Shown: positions 13,301-19,966 of the stretch, in pieces
Layout: every line of letters begins with the position of its first letter
Position numbering within the stretch: the stretch's first letter is position 1
Source: a virus
Reading direction: 5' to 3' (one strand)
Length of the DNA stretch: 57,997 nucleotides
IMG/VR virus record: IMGVR_UViG_3300020733_000018
Span: 1-57,997 of that record
Notes under the pieces: model-generated
The model's database searches: none
What the model saw: the letters and a program-made list of their open reading frames with translations, nothing else
Told to the model about the DNA's origin: nothing
Position numbers and translations under genes: made by a program

Positions 13301-14278
13301 ACATCCTGGTGTAAGTGTAGGTTTACTTTTTAAATTCAAATACGTTATAATATCTGTGGCTCCAACTAACGAACTTGTAAATAATGCTGCATATCCGATT
13401 GGATTATTTGGAACTGTTATATTATAGTTTTTAGCAATAAGATTATTTGATGGGTCTTTTAATATATTAATTGCTTGTGCTGGGTCAGCTAACGCATCAT
13501 TAATATTTGTTAATGGAGAATCTGAAAGTATATTTTGTTGTATTCTTGTTTCGAAAGCAGATTTTAATTCTAATGCAGCAATATTCATCAATAACGTTTC
13601 GTTTTGAAGAACCTTACCAGAATAATTTATATAACTTACAGGGTCAATTGTGAAATCAATAGCAGAGTTTTTATTTACATTTATTCCAAGGATATCTTGT
13701 GGTGTATATTGCGTAACATAATAATCTCTACTTAATTGACCATTATCGTCAACATACGGTGTTTGTGGTGCATTAGGTTTTAATGTATTTGTATTAAATA
13801 CATCAAATGTTTGTGGAATATATTTATTTAAATTAGCATTTAGTTTTAATGAATAATCTGAAGATAAATCATATAAACTTGAAACAGATTGTAATGTTGG
13901 TATTGAATAGTCACTAATCACAGCAAGTTTACCAATACCATCGGCCAAAGCTTGGTACGTATAACCTAAACTATCGTTTCCTTCAGTTATAGCTGAAAAA
14001 TCACTTTTATTTAGAGGTCTATTTCTATTCAAAATTTTATTTCTAACTTTATCAGCTTCACTGGTTATATCCCCTGGATTTTTTACGCTGAAATTATCAA
14101 TAACAGTATCCCTACCTAAAGAATATTCATAAGCTTGTAAAGCTCCGATTCCTTCAGTACTAACCAAACCGAGAACAATATCTGGTGGTGTTTTTAAATT
14201 CAATTTTAGAATATTATCTCTAAATTGTTGCGATGTGTTCTTTAAACCAAGTGAACTTTCTGGTGTTTGACTGCTCAT
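7373..14278 (-). CDS. giant baseplate protein (2301 aa)
   Basis: The largest gene in the window. Around residues 670-790 there is a well-defined block containing RGQNKWKGDYDLKPFEVGPNG, then GRPEPIYTYNNTERQGTLSF and VVDHPSIL, a pattern I associate with large phage baseplate/tail proteins whose exact role is not established. A second ordered region around 1,230-1,350 contains a hydrophobic strand-rich segment with paired cysteines. The remainder is Asn/Ser/Tyr-rich and looks like extended beta structure. It starts one base after the tape measure stop (14280), so it belongs to the same message. Function is inferred from position; no lysozyme or peptidase motif was seen. Confidence 0.75.
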   Translation of the reverse strand: MSSQTPESSLGLKNTSQQFRDNILKLNLKTPPDIVLGLVSTEGIGALQAYEYSLGRDTVIDNFSVKNPGDITSEADKVRNKILNRNRPLNKSDFSAITEGNDSLGYTYQALADGIGKLAVISDYSIPTLQSVSSLYDLSSDYSLKLNANLNKYIPQTFDVFNTNTLKPNAPQTPYVDDNGQLSRDYYVTQYTPQDILGINVNKNSAIDFTIDPVSYINYSGKVLQNETLLMNIAALELKSAFETRIQQNILSDSPLTNINDALADPAQAINILKDPSNNLIAKNYNITVPNNPIGYAALFTSSLVGATDIITYLNLKSKPTLTPGCFNTSDQSVTTTDKSALGKLLNDAFGMSKQGYDNSEDVAFLSNTGSGQKFQLFSNIYFNKYAPNYDPQYQSGIFQAIDKTLQAIGGVTGFLGMTGGKKPQSRYYFGDIKSAPFFALQDSEGDQVKSPEEITKIISTNYLDGTTYYEPGLNETAKYGSLNTDFIWHKTDYQETFYDPQTVSSDSKGNINYDTVSKIDSNNNDAERILSKAGSDNYYDRFRECSILFKTQRLLEKADDNSNPINLVIDQTKTKLFDGYSLYSKGSGVLATAKTQRKDDAGNVIGNNYSVPGLYNGTRDDVNNMRDNAEFCRTWTKVRPYSGTLNLMRFTELLRLERNSVLDRYNNYSIFPSETNINYTKSDKSAGNAKKYMFSIENLAWRGQNKWKGDYDLKPFEVGPNGGRIMWFPPYDIKFTDDTSVNWTSHQFLGRPEPIYTYNNTERQGTLSFKIVVDHPSILNILTQKELKNYPDTVVDEILDSFWAGCTNFDIFELARIWGVFSNKDIAYFERVIGEIQTTKANADIKSKLDQSDAKEPTAQVTQDTTTPPIIPTIQADLFFENQTPLDTEDANVNTYDTYFDTYYKLSIADPSVQSAESKKGKSYAYFVKYDQVIGSNSEDGYFSQLPKGSAPYYQLYQSFTNFRDQITSYANNRGNNITITVDSFTSALDSQDVDFNTKLGIRKFKSVIKWLAFNIFKDLTVETTNDVLTPDNIEKYLTGTKVSFVRPSNGENKKDKVIFVLNSPTQISAIDSMKAVSTPENVLTASFTTIPMVRIPYGKAPNTVTYYCTDTEDNRKLLLTAINFFGGNITTAEGKTYSNVTSDLVGCLQPKIQSYSQADIVCSVLSIQASYSRKVNLKVSLEVNPDPPKTETKTNANPTQVSSQQPTNATNITKREIAQRILNRLITEADYFEYLQANTPTVYNSVKEKLKYFTPAFHSMTPEGLNSRLTFLQQCLRPGDTILNSQNESCDATNTVFGKPPVCVLRIGDFYNTKILINSCNISYEPLVFDLNPEGIGVQPMIANVSLSFKYIGGSGLRTPINELQNALSFNYYANADVYDSRTSANIDPVERQLVNQETSFFDNNTLDLIPIVQKAKEYQIPDSTYDVPKGTIGVPDTTTKDLIDLSGNNYSLAKSVGIIYDISIVFQPYAFSYDPTENPGIYGQNYYQRLFDDKVNNNAQLNVAGKPLIYTTAWTLLTNTNFGEASYISEYGQNASIEIFNVNYKKLFTNFYDSFITNVLNYSDSLVFDSSNQSSFLLSKILNINYTGATDNDDKTFMDNIIKNIVTGGTTDTTTVNSFFGSKAKYSNYVNVKDYCDYSQFGGSSFNNLYGTQLHLYPQMLYYTTPRFNPTAKISSVFTGQSYNPGYMTDGEYDSSDVAGLYLKKPTNYDYTKALITHFNIDITNKLYNDLLVYWFIDTGLFDRYNKELNSKDLKIIFQNYISTQLSNYTNNLLLTKQQKNIDQTNNIYSFNTYLSGINAVLSGYDGTTTNSKVNQLYEIIRNENKIKTPVSQLFGYDPFSQYLTIYNYTGTSSNSIIDLSRVYNYKSDDNTKFMLGNGYYYFRQISNDNTFIDSPLLLNNTNFKTIDANMVLPKNDDIDNNITTTGDITNYELKSFDLSITTPQIQFDQQTNVVDYQFQGLIPSLKNVNSQGTYLQNKYQLTYVFEKLSHEFLEFSNKTLGLILNDYSQNYQITIKSTQDSLKVRMEKNTPSVTEDLYNLLFPANSTANGVSSYDYYNVISVNSNDSEFNTNVNNLSSVLNYTISLTDSYIDYILSGTTPDITTKMNLNSLKGQVNGYLMSSLSEASMMDFFNTLFVNKDTHVNAMMTSYTTNINKLDLTDKQKSKKLDNIKKILNDFFNNVDKYNQSILTEFNNLNAVYLNKLTAPYTTYANTAFNSLANSNPSTPQKLKLSSGTMLKGGDSDYSVKVRLKNYSQINTKINSSINNSPSGTTINAINNATNNILTYQYSSIVPPVK

Positions 14279-14279
14279 A

Positions 14280-16844
14280 TTATCTTGCTATTGGTGCGAT
14301 TGGCATTTTTTGGTTATTATATCCTGAGTTACCTTTACTTACCCCATCGGTTATACTGTTTATGTATGTTCCCAAAGTGTATCTACCAATCTTTTCTAAA
14401 TCGTTTATTGTTATTTCTTTACCGTCCTCAGATCTAACGGTTATTGTTCCGCTATGTTTTATTTCTCCAGAACTATTACCACTATTATTTGTTAATCCAG
14501 CTTGGTCAAATAAGACTCCAATATCACCTTTTCCACCTTTAAATACTCTTCCTCCTGGTGTCATTAATGCATCATTAGTTGGTTCTGGTAATGCATCATT
14601 AGTTGGTTCTGGTTTTGATGTTGCGAGACCGACAGCTCCGCCTATTCCAGCGCCTACGGCAGCTCCACCTTGCATAAGAGGTAATATTGTTCCTATTGTA
14701 GCTCCGCCTGAAAGAATTGCTCCACCAATACCAACAGCTAAACCAGCAGCTCCACCAATTATTGCACCAGTTTTTGCACCTTTTATTGTATCCCAAATAC
14801 TTTTTATTGATAAATCATCTTCATGTTCTTTTATATCACCAAGATATTTATTTTTTTCATCTGGGTTTACAACATTTTCAAAACCTTTTCTATTTTTATA
14901 ATTTTTATCAACATCCAATAATAATTTTTCACCCATTCTACTTATACTATCAAAACCTGTAGCTTTACCAATTGACATTAATAAATTACCCATAGCTTGC
15001 TCAAGATATGGTGCAATTAAATCCCATACACCCTTAAGTAATGCTACAATACCTTCTTTTATTTTATCCATAAAAGAAGCTTTACCAGAAAATATATCAA
15101 TTAATGTACTCGAAATACTTTTTACTTTTTCTATCACATCATTTAACATTTTACCCATTCTTCCACTATCCCCAAATAAATCCTTTATTTTCGGTATAAT
15201 AAAATTGATAAAATCATCCGTAAATTTACTTACTGTGTCTATGAAACCGCTATCTTCAAGTTTATTGAAAATTTCAGCAAACACCTGACTGAATGAATTA
15301 TAAATCCTTTCTAAAGGTATTTTTAATCTTTCCATGAAATTCAAACGATCTTGTGCTGCTTTTTCATCCTTTTTTCTTGATTCAATAATGCTTTCGAATT
15401 CGTCTTTGCTTGTTAATGATGTAAGTAATTTGTTTGCACCATCAGATGTTTTGATATAATATTGTTTATCCTTATCATTAAATGTTACTAAATTAGCTAA
15501 TGCTTGTTTGTCTTCATCAGAAAACATACCACTCATACCAGCTTTAGTTAACGCACCCATCTTATCAGCTAATTTAGCTTGTTCAAGCGCACCATTTTTA
15601 AGTTGTTCAAAATCCACTCCGAGATTTCCAGCAGCTTCTTTTAATAGTTTCATTTGTGCTGGTGGAATATAGAAAATACCTTGTGCGTTTTTAGTTGCAA
15701 GACCCTTAGTCATATCCATCAAGTCTTTCAATAATTCATCTGGAGAATTTTGTGCCTTAAACATTAACGTGAATGCATCACCAAATTTATCAGCAAATGA
15801 ACCACCTAATACTTGCATTTTTGCTGCCGCTTCTACAGCACCCTCTGGATCAAAAAATGCATCCGACATTTTTTCTGCAATACCAGTTAAATCCATTCTT
15901 AATTGTACAGCTTGTGTTGCTAATTTAGTCATATTTTCAAGGCCACTTTTCATAGCGAATCCTGTCAATCCGTTTACTAACGATGAATAACTATCGAGAA
16001 CTTTTTTACTATTTAACCCAAGTTTTGCCGCTTCATTTGTTGCTTTATTTGTTATATCATTAACTTTTTTGATACTGACACCAATATTACTGAATTGTGC
16101 AGCCAATTCTGTAGCACCATCTATACCTAACGCTGTTGACCTACCTATTTTTTCAATCAAGTCAACATCTTCTTTATCAAAAATTTTATTTTTACCTGTA
16201 GTATCACTAAAATTTTGCATCATGTTGGTGACATCTTCCATTGAACCACCATATTTTATAGCAACATCAGTAAGTTCAGTCATATTTAACAGAAGACCTT
16301 TGGATTCTGCCCTTGTTAAACCAATATCAGCTGCCATATTACCAACAGCTTTTTGCATGGCCATGTATCTATCAAAAGCTTGAGATAATATACTTTTAGC
16401 TAAAGACCATAAATTACCAAGAATACTATTAACCATTCCAGCTATAGAGCCAACAATATTTTTTGCCGCATCAAGAATACCTCCGAATATGTCTTTCAAA
16501 CCTCCCAAAATATCACCTGAAAATAATTTTGCAACACCTGTAAATGTACTTTTAAATAAACCACCAGTTGCCATTGCAACGCTTCTCATACCTCCTAATA
16601 GAATTGGACCAATACCAAGTGTAACTTTATTTAATGACTCGCCAAAAGAAGCTGCACTACCTTTTAACTGACTTGTTAATGTATTAGTACCTGTACTTAA
16701 ATCTGGTAACTTAATTTTACCCCTCTCACCATAGCTACCACCACCACCTTTTGATTTAGGCATTTTAGCTTCACCCTGTGTAACAAGTTTTTGTAATAAA
16801 TTTACAATATCATTACTTTTATCATTATTTGTATTGTCAGCCAT
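14280..16844 (-). CDS. tail tape measure protein (854 aa)
   Basis: Tape measure protein that sets tail length and fills the tube before DNA ejection. Support: position immediately after the tail chaperone pair, long helical Ala/Lys/Gly-rich sequence, several hydrophobic segments near residues 90-150 (GIGPILLGGM, IVGSIAGMVNSILGNL), and a glycine-rich membrane-type stretch around 690-745 (GAIIGGAAGLAVGIGGAIL). Near the C-terminus the peptide PEPTNDAL occurs twice. At 854 residues it is shorter than many contractile-tail tape measures; at roughly 0.15 nm per residue this would imply a tail of about 125-130 nm, an inference only. A terminator and then a TATTTATA motif precede it, so it probably has its own promoter. 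Confidence 0.85.
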   Translation of the reverse strand: MADNTNNDKSNDIVNLLQKLVTQGEAKMPKSKGGGGSYGERGKIKLPDLSTGTNTLTSQLKGSAASFGESLNKVTLGIGPILLGGMRSVAMATGGLFKSTFTGVAKLFSGDILGGLKDIFGGILDAAKNIVGSIAGMVNSILGNLWSLAKSILSQAFDRYMAMQKAVGNMAADIGLTRAESKGLLLNMTELTDVAIKYGGSMEDVTNMMQNFSDTTGKNKIFDKEDVDLIEKIGRSTALGIDGATELAAQFSNIGVSIKKVNDITNKATNEAAKLGLNSKKVLDSYSSLVNGLTGFAMKSGLENMTKLATQAVQLRMDLTGIAEKMSDAFFDPEGAVEAAAKMQVLGGSFADKFGDAFTLMFKAQNSPDELLKDLMDMTKGLATKNAQGIFYIPPAQMKLLKEAAGNLGVDFEQLKNGALEQAKLADKMGALTKAGMSGMFSDEDKQALANLVTFNDKDKQYYIKTSDGANKLLTSLTSKDEFESIIESRKKDEKAAQDRLNFMERLKIPLERIYNSFSQVFAEIFNKLEDSGFIDTVSKFTDDFINFIIPKIKDLFGDSGRMGKMLNDVIEKVKSISSTLIDIFSGKASFMDKIKEGIVALLKGVWDLIAPYLEQAMGNLLMSIGKATGFDSISRMGEKLLLDVDKNYKNRKGFENVVNPDEKNKYLGDIKEHEDDLSIKSIWDTIKGAKTGAIIGGAAGLAVGIGGAILSGGATIGTILPLMQGGAAVGAGIGGAVGLATSKPEPTNDALPEPTNDALMTPGGRVFKGGKGDIGVLFDQAGLTNNSGNSSGEIKHSGTITVRSEDGKEITINDLEKIGRYTLGTYINSITDGVSKGNSGYNNQKMPIAPIAR
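14566..14613 (-). repeat. 24-bp tandem repeat, two copies, in tape measure gene
   Basis: Two adjacent identical 24-base units (14566-14589 and 14590-14613) in the tape measure gene encode PEPTNDAL twice in the linker after the glycine-rich segment. This looks like a recent in-frame duplication. Confidence 0.8.
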
Positions 16845-16860
16845 ACAATCGTTTCTTTTC

Positions 16861-16868
16861 TATAAATA
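16861..16868 (-). promoter_or_regulatory. candidate late promoter core TATTTATA (tape measure)
   Basis: TATTTATA on the leftward strand, 16 bases before the tape measure ATG at 16844 and directly downstream of the terminator that ends the chaperone gene. The terminator-promoter order makes a promoter here likely. Confidence 0.5.
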
Positions 16869-16882
16869 GTTTATAATAAAAA

Positions 16883-16909
16883 AAACCAATTACATATTAT
16901 AATTGGTTT
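16883..16909 (-). terminator. Rho-independent terminator after tail chaperone
   Basis: Leftward-strand hairpin with a perfect 10-bp stem (16909-16900 pairing with 16892-16883, half-site AAACCAATTA) and a 7-base loop, followed by a T-rich run. The stem overlaps the stop codon of the frameshifted chaperone extension. Confidence 0.7.
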
Positions 16910-17129
16910 AATTTGTATTTTTACTTGCTTGTTCAGCTCTTTCTTGTCTTTTTTCCGCTTCTGTAATAAGATGATCTAACATTATTTTTCTTTCATAAAC
17001 TGGCATTATCAATAAATCTGAATATGAAAATCTACCATGTTTTATCAAAAGATAAAACTCATAAATCATATCATACTTATACGTTGAGGTAGGGCCAAAG
17101 AAACTTGGTTGTGATGGGAAGTTCACCAA
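16908..17129 (-). CDS. tail chaperone frameshift extension (GT-type C-terminal part)
   Basis: A second open frame overlaps the end of the gp26-like gene and continues 170 bases past its stop. Its sensible part, from about LVNFPSQPSFFG through MIYEFYLLIKHGRFSYSDLL to IMPVYERKIMLDHLITEAEK, resembles the T half of G/GT tail chaperone pairs. A slip of -2 (or +1) at the T9 run (17136-17128) would fuse residues 1-237 of the upstream protein to 73 extra residues, giving about 310 in total. The frame also has an ATG (MIYEF) just after the upstream stop, so a separate short protein is possible, but the open, phage-like sequence before that ATG favours frameshifting. Gene order tube, chaperone, tape measure is the usual one. 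Confidence 0.65.
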   Translation of the reverse strand: MVNFPSQPSFFGPTSTYKYDMIYEFYLLIKHGRFSYSDLLIMPVYERKIMLDHLITEAEKRQERAEQASKNTN

Positions 17130-17838
17130 AAAAAAACTCACCACTCGGTGCTTCAACATTGATACGTGTATCAAGTCCTGGTTCATTGTCAACAATGAAT
17201 TTTCTTAGTTGGGAAGCTTCAATTGGCATCATATTGTTAACAAACTCAATTATTTGTTGTTTATCTCTAATACCATCAATCTCCATAACCTGAGCTTGCA
17301 ATCTCTTTGTTAAAAGTTCCGATACAGCATTCACACCCATTTTTTTTCTCTTAGCTTCATCTTCTTTAGCAATAATATCTTCTTCATCAGATGTTAAATA
17401 TCTATATTTTATAACTTTCTTAGTTTTTGGTAATTGGAAAGTTATTTCACCATTTTGGTCTGGCTCAACACTAATTTCTTTAGCTTGAAAAGTACTGATG
17501 TCAACTTCTGTTTCAAAATTTTCTTTGGTTTTTGGGTCTACCAATTCAACTGAATACATTTCACCATACCCAGTAGCTCTTAACCAAAATAAGATAGCAT
17601 TTCTGTCACAAGCAAGCATATCTTTAGGTCTCAAATCTTTATCCAATACTTTCTTATCCAATAACATATCCAATACTTTTCCAGATTGAATAAGATTTGG
17701 TGAAGTTAAAAGGTTTTCATCCGATGCTGTTAAATATGCAACTTTTACAGCAGCTTTTTTATTTTTGTAAAATAAACCACCTGAAGGTAAAGCAATTACA
17801 TCATGTGCTGGTTCGATAATTTGTTGAAAATCATTCAT
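17077..17838 (-). CDS. tail assembly chaperone / T4 gp26-like baseplate hub assembly protein
   Basis: A 253-residue protein with ALPSGGLFY near the N-terminus (about 17-25), an internal MLACDRNAILFWLRATGYG segment (about 94-112) and IKYRYLTSDEEDIIAKEDEA (about 153-172). This arrangement fits the T4 gp26 family of hub assembly proteins, which sits at the place of the lambda gpG-type chaperone. It probably binds the tape measure and recruits tube subunits. Near the 3' end nine Ts encode Phe-Phe-Phe, a likely slip site into the frame that ends at 16908. The start overlaps the end of the small GIY-YIG gene by 4 bases. Confidence 0.72.
   Translation of the reverse strand: MNDFQQIIEPAHDVIALPSGGLFYKNKKAAVKVAYLTASDENLLTSPNLIQSGKVLDMLLDKKVLDKDLRPKDMLACDRNAILFWLRATGYGEMYSVELVDPKTKENFETEVDISTFQAKEISVEPDQNGEITFQLPKTKKVIKYRYLTSDEEDIIAKEDEAKRKKMGVNAVSELLTKRLQAQVMEIDGIRDKQQIIEFVNNMMPIEASQLRKFIVDNEPGLDTRINVEAPSGEFFFGELPITTKFLWPYLNV
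17128..17136 (-). other. T9 slippery run, probable frameshift or polymerase slip site
   Basis: Nine consecutive Ts on the coding strand, read as three Phe codons between GAG and GGT. Moving back two bases (or forward one) enters the second frame, which stays open to 16910. The same run could also act by transcriptional slippage. Confidence 0.6.
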
Positions 17839-18167
17839 ATTTTTAGTCTTTTTAATATATAGTAGTTATTTTCTTTTTTTAATAATTCTATGTTATTAGT
17901 AATAGTAATACATCTTTGTTCAAAAGTCAATACTTCGTCAATAGAAAGTTCAAACCATTCCCCAATTAATTTTTTTGTTATAAATTCTCTATGAAGTGTT
18001 TTTTCAATCAAATTAGCATATTCAGATTCAAATACTTTCAATATTTCAACTTTTTCACTATTACCAGTCTGTAAATTTTTTACTCTGTTGTTAATATTTT
18101 TTGTCGTTGATACACCGATTTTGTATTTATCACCTGATCTAATCAAATAAATGATTTTTTTTGACAT
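17835..18167 (-). CDS. MUG113-type GIY-YIG nuclease-like protein
   Basis: A 110-residue protein of the small GIY-YIG branch related to T5orf172/MUG113. Visible: IYLIRSGDKYKIGVS at residues 6-20 (degenerate GIY-YIG strands, with the second tyrosine motif as YKIG), an arginine in NNRVKNLQTGN, a glutamate in the helix ending LIEKTLHREF, and the typical GEWFEL. Proteins of this type are often free-standing mobile endonucleases in phages. It lies on the tail-gene strand and overlaps the chaperone start by 4 bases. Catalysis is not certain because the family motif is degenerate. Confidence 0.75.
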   Translation of the reverse strand: MSKKIIYLIRSGDKYKIGVSTTKNINNRVKNLQTGNSEKVEILKVFESEYANLIEKTLHREFITKKLIGEWFELSIDEVLTFEQRCITITNNIELLKKENNYYILKRLKI

Positions 18168-18208
18168 ATATATAATATATACATAATATACATTAAAGTA
18201 AAGTTTAT

Positions 18209-18625
18209 ATGAAGAAAAAGAAAAAAATCAGTAGTTTTGGAAAAAAAATGAAAGAAATGAATGGTACCTCAAAACTTGAGGTTAAATTTAGTCAATTATT
18301 AGACGAATTGAATATCAAATATATTACACATTATATCTTTAAGGATAGGGAATATGATTTTTTTCTGTTAGAGCACAATATATTGGTTGAAACCCATGGT
18401 TGTTTCTTTCATTGTTGTAAAGAAGACGGATTTAAACCAGAATATGCTTTTCAAAGAAAAAATATAAAAAACGATCAATATAAAAGTAAAATAGTTAAAT
18501 TTGATAAAGATTATAATCTATTAATTGTATGGGAACATGAAATGAAAGACAAGAAAGTGTTAACTGAGAAGATCAATAACTTTGTTGGAAAATATAGTAA
18601 AAATTTATTGATTGAAAAAAAGTAG
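18209..18625 (+). CDS. Vsr-like (EDxHD-type) endonuclease, probable homing nuclease
   Basis: A 138-residue protein with the Vsr fold signature: YDFFL with Asp50, then ILVETHGCFFHCC (residues 58-70), and a late LLIVWEHEM. Vsr enzymes nick at T:G mismatches; phage relatives with Vsr-like cores act as homing endonucleases. The usual long N-terminal Vsr zinc site is not evident. It reads rightward inside a leftward tail operon, typical of an inserted free-standing mobile gene. Its start is ATG after an A-rich leader. A hairpin at 18634-18661 with T-rich tail follows. Confidence 0.75.
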   Translation: MKKKKKISSFGKKMKEMNGTSKLEVKFSQLLDELNIKYITHYIFKDREYDFFLLEHNILVETHGCFFHCCKEDGFKPEYAFQRKNIKNDQYKSKIVKFDKDYNLLIVWEHEMKDKKVLTEKINNFVGKYSKNLLIEKK

Positions 18626-18633
18626 TAAGTACC

Positions 18634-18661
18634 AAGACTAATTTCAATTATTTTTAGTCTT
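18634..18661 (+). terminator. probable terminator of the Vsr-like gene
   Basis: Inverted repeat AAGACTAA (18634-18641) with TTAGTCTT (18654-18661), 12-base loop, followed on the rightward strand by a T-rich stretch. It lies between two convergent genes and overlaps the stop codon of the leftward one. Confidence 0.5.
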
Positions 18662-19067
18662 TATTTTTGTTCATTTTACGATAAACAGTATCAAAACGTC
18701 TATCTAATTGTTTTTCAAGTTCCTTCTTTTCATCTTCAATTAAACGATATATTTCATTTAATTTTGTTTCTAAAGAATTATCTCGATTTTCGAAGTCTCT
18801 ATCAGTATTATTGAATCTATCTTCAATAGTCCTGAATACATCTTCGATTTGTCTTGCAAGCTCTGTATTGAGCTCTTTTATTTTATCACCATGATTTCGA
18901 TCCTGATCATCAAAATGACGATAAATTCCGTCAATTATACTTTCAGTTTCGTTACGCAAAACTTCTAATTTTGAAACCTTACGTGTTAACTTTACAATTG
19001 CCCAAGTCATTAAACCTAAGAATATCACACCAAGTGTGATTGATATTGTAGCTATTATTATTTCCAT
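18654..19067 (-). CDS. membrane-anchored coiled-coil protein (137 aa), function unknown
   Basis: One N-terminal transmembrane segment (residues about 3-25, IIIATISITLGVIFLGLM) is followed by a long charged helix, about residues 30-130, rich in Glu, Asp, Arg and Lys with heptad-like hydrophobics, which looks like a continuous coiled coil. No signal peptidase or lipobox site is visible. The topology matches an inner-membrane spanin, and could also suit a small membrane-anchored accessory protein; no partner lipoprotein is seen next to it. It lies between the tube gene and the chaperone, outside any obvious lysis cassette. Confidence 0.7.
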   Translation of the reverse strand: MEIIIATISITLGVIFLGLMTWAIVKLTRKVSKLEVLRNETESIIDGIYRHFDDQDRNHGDKIKELNTELARQIEDVFRTIEDRFNNTDRDFENRDNSLETKLNEIYRLIEDEKKELEKQLDRRFDTVYRKMNKNKD

Positions 19068-19149
19068 ATATATTTTTTTTTAATTTATACGAAATTAATC
19101 ATGATACTTACTAATACAATTATAATATTGAAATTCTTAAAATAAATAA

Positions 19150-19194
19150 AAAACCTTCAAATATCCAAAAATAATTGAATAAATTGAAGGTTTT
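19150..19194 (-). terminator. terminator after tail tube gene
   Basis: An 11-bp perfect stem (AAAACCTTCAA at 19150-19160 with TTGAAGGTTTT at 19184-19194) and a 23-base loop, followed leftward by TTTATTTATTTT. It lies 22 bases after the tube stop, so it probably limits readthrough from the abundant tube message. The gap 19068-19215 holds nothing else recognisable. Confidence 0.55.
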
Positions 19195-19215
19195 AAGTAT
19201 TTCAAATTTAAAATA

Positions 19216-19704
19216 TTAGTAAACTAATATAGCTCTATCAAAACGTAAGGTTATGTCAATCTCTGCAAGATCGTTAGAATCATAACCTAAATCTTTGAAA
19301 TCACCTGAAGTTATAAATGCTCCTTGTAAAATCCATTTTTCAACAACAACTCCTGTAGGATCCAGCATTTCTAATTCAACGTCTTTTTTGTAACCTGCCG
19401 CATAACCCATTCTACCAGTTACAGATTCTGCACAAAGACGAATCCATTCCATGATAGCTTGTGATGCTGAAGGACCAATTGGATCTCTCAAAGTAACTGT
19501 AATAGTTTCCCATACAAATCTACCAGCAACCCAAGTTGAAGTATTCAAAAAAGGAATTTCAGTTTCTGCTACTGTAATTTTAGGTCTTGAAGCCGTTTTG
19601 ATAAACCACTCATTAATTCCTAATGAACTTGGAAATCTTAATATAAACCTATTCTTTTTCTTTGGTTCATACGGAACAGGCATTTTCATCAACAAATTAG
19701 CCAT
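19216..19704 (-). CDS. tail tube protein, T4 gp19-like (162 aa)
   Basis: Tail tube subunit that stacks as hexamers inside the sheath. Its length (162) is almost exactly that of T4 gp19 (163). The sequence shows the tube pattern: KNRFILRFPSSLGINEWFIKTASRP at the start, then WVAGRFVWETITVTLRDPIGPSA, WIRLCAESVTGRMGYAAGYKK, and an ending with AEIDITLRFDRAILVY. It follows the sheath on the same strand, the usual order. A TATTTATA motif lies 37 bases upstream, and a strong hairpin follows the stop, so it is likely a separately expressed, abundant message. Confidence 0.93.
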   Translation of the reverse strand: MANLLMKMPVPYEPKKKNRFILRFPSSLGINEWFIKTASRPKITVAETEIPFLNTSTWVAGRFVWETITVTLRDPIGPSASQAIMEWIRLCAESVTGRMGYAAGYKKDVELEMLDPTGVVVEKWILQGAFITSGDFKDLGYDSNDLAEIDITLRFDRAILVY

Positions 19705-19741
19705 AATATATTTTTTTAAAATTTAATTTTATTTTCTTACT

Positions 19742-19749
19742 TATAAATA
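19742..19749 (-). promoter_or_regulatory. candidate late promoter core TATTTATA (tail tube)
   Basis: TATTTATA on the leftward strand, 37 bases before the tail tube ATG. The sheath gene has a one-mismatch copy at almost the same distance (36 bases), suggesting a shared leader length for the two most abundant tail proteins. Confidence 0.5.
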
Positions 19750-19845
19750 GTTTAAAAGATGATTTCTACGCATTCAATTTAAAAATATTTGAAAATAATT
19801 TTAAAAAAACTTGTTTTTATCATTTTCTTTTCCTAATTTTATATA

Positions 19846-19960
19846 GGTCCTATATAATAATAGGACCAATATATAATATATATAATATAATAAATAAGGA
19901 CCTGGTCCTAATATAATATATAATATAATAATAAGGACCTAATATATATTAGGTCCTTAT
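19846..19960. repeat. cluster of GGACC/GGTCC palindromes in AT-only DNA; includes sheath terminator
   Basis: Three dyads built from the same hexamers: GGTCCTAT/ATAGGACC at 19846-19867 (6-base loop), AGGACC-T-GGTCCT at 19897-19909, and a perfect 30-bp palindrome at 19931-19960. Between them is almost pure A/T. The last one lies 6 bases after the sheath stop and probably serves as a transcription terminator or 3' RNA stabiliser. This region plus the tube promoter fills the 262-base gap 19705-19966. Confidence 0.8.
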
Positions 19961-19966
19961 ATTTTT

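Noticed and set aside
14233-14901. Rightward 222-codon open frame opposite the tape measure C-terminus
   Set aside because: It is antisense to a gene with clear tape measure features, is Pro/Ala-rich as an antisense of Gly-rich sequence, and has no start context or neighbours on that strand.
16908-17195. Second chaperone frame as a fully independent gene from the ATG at 17195
   Set aside because: Its first residues look like noise from the overlapped gene, and the meaningful part starts at the T9 run; a shift, or a later ATG, is more plausible.
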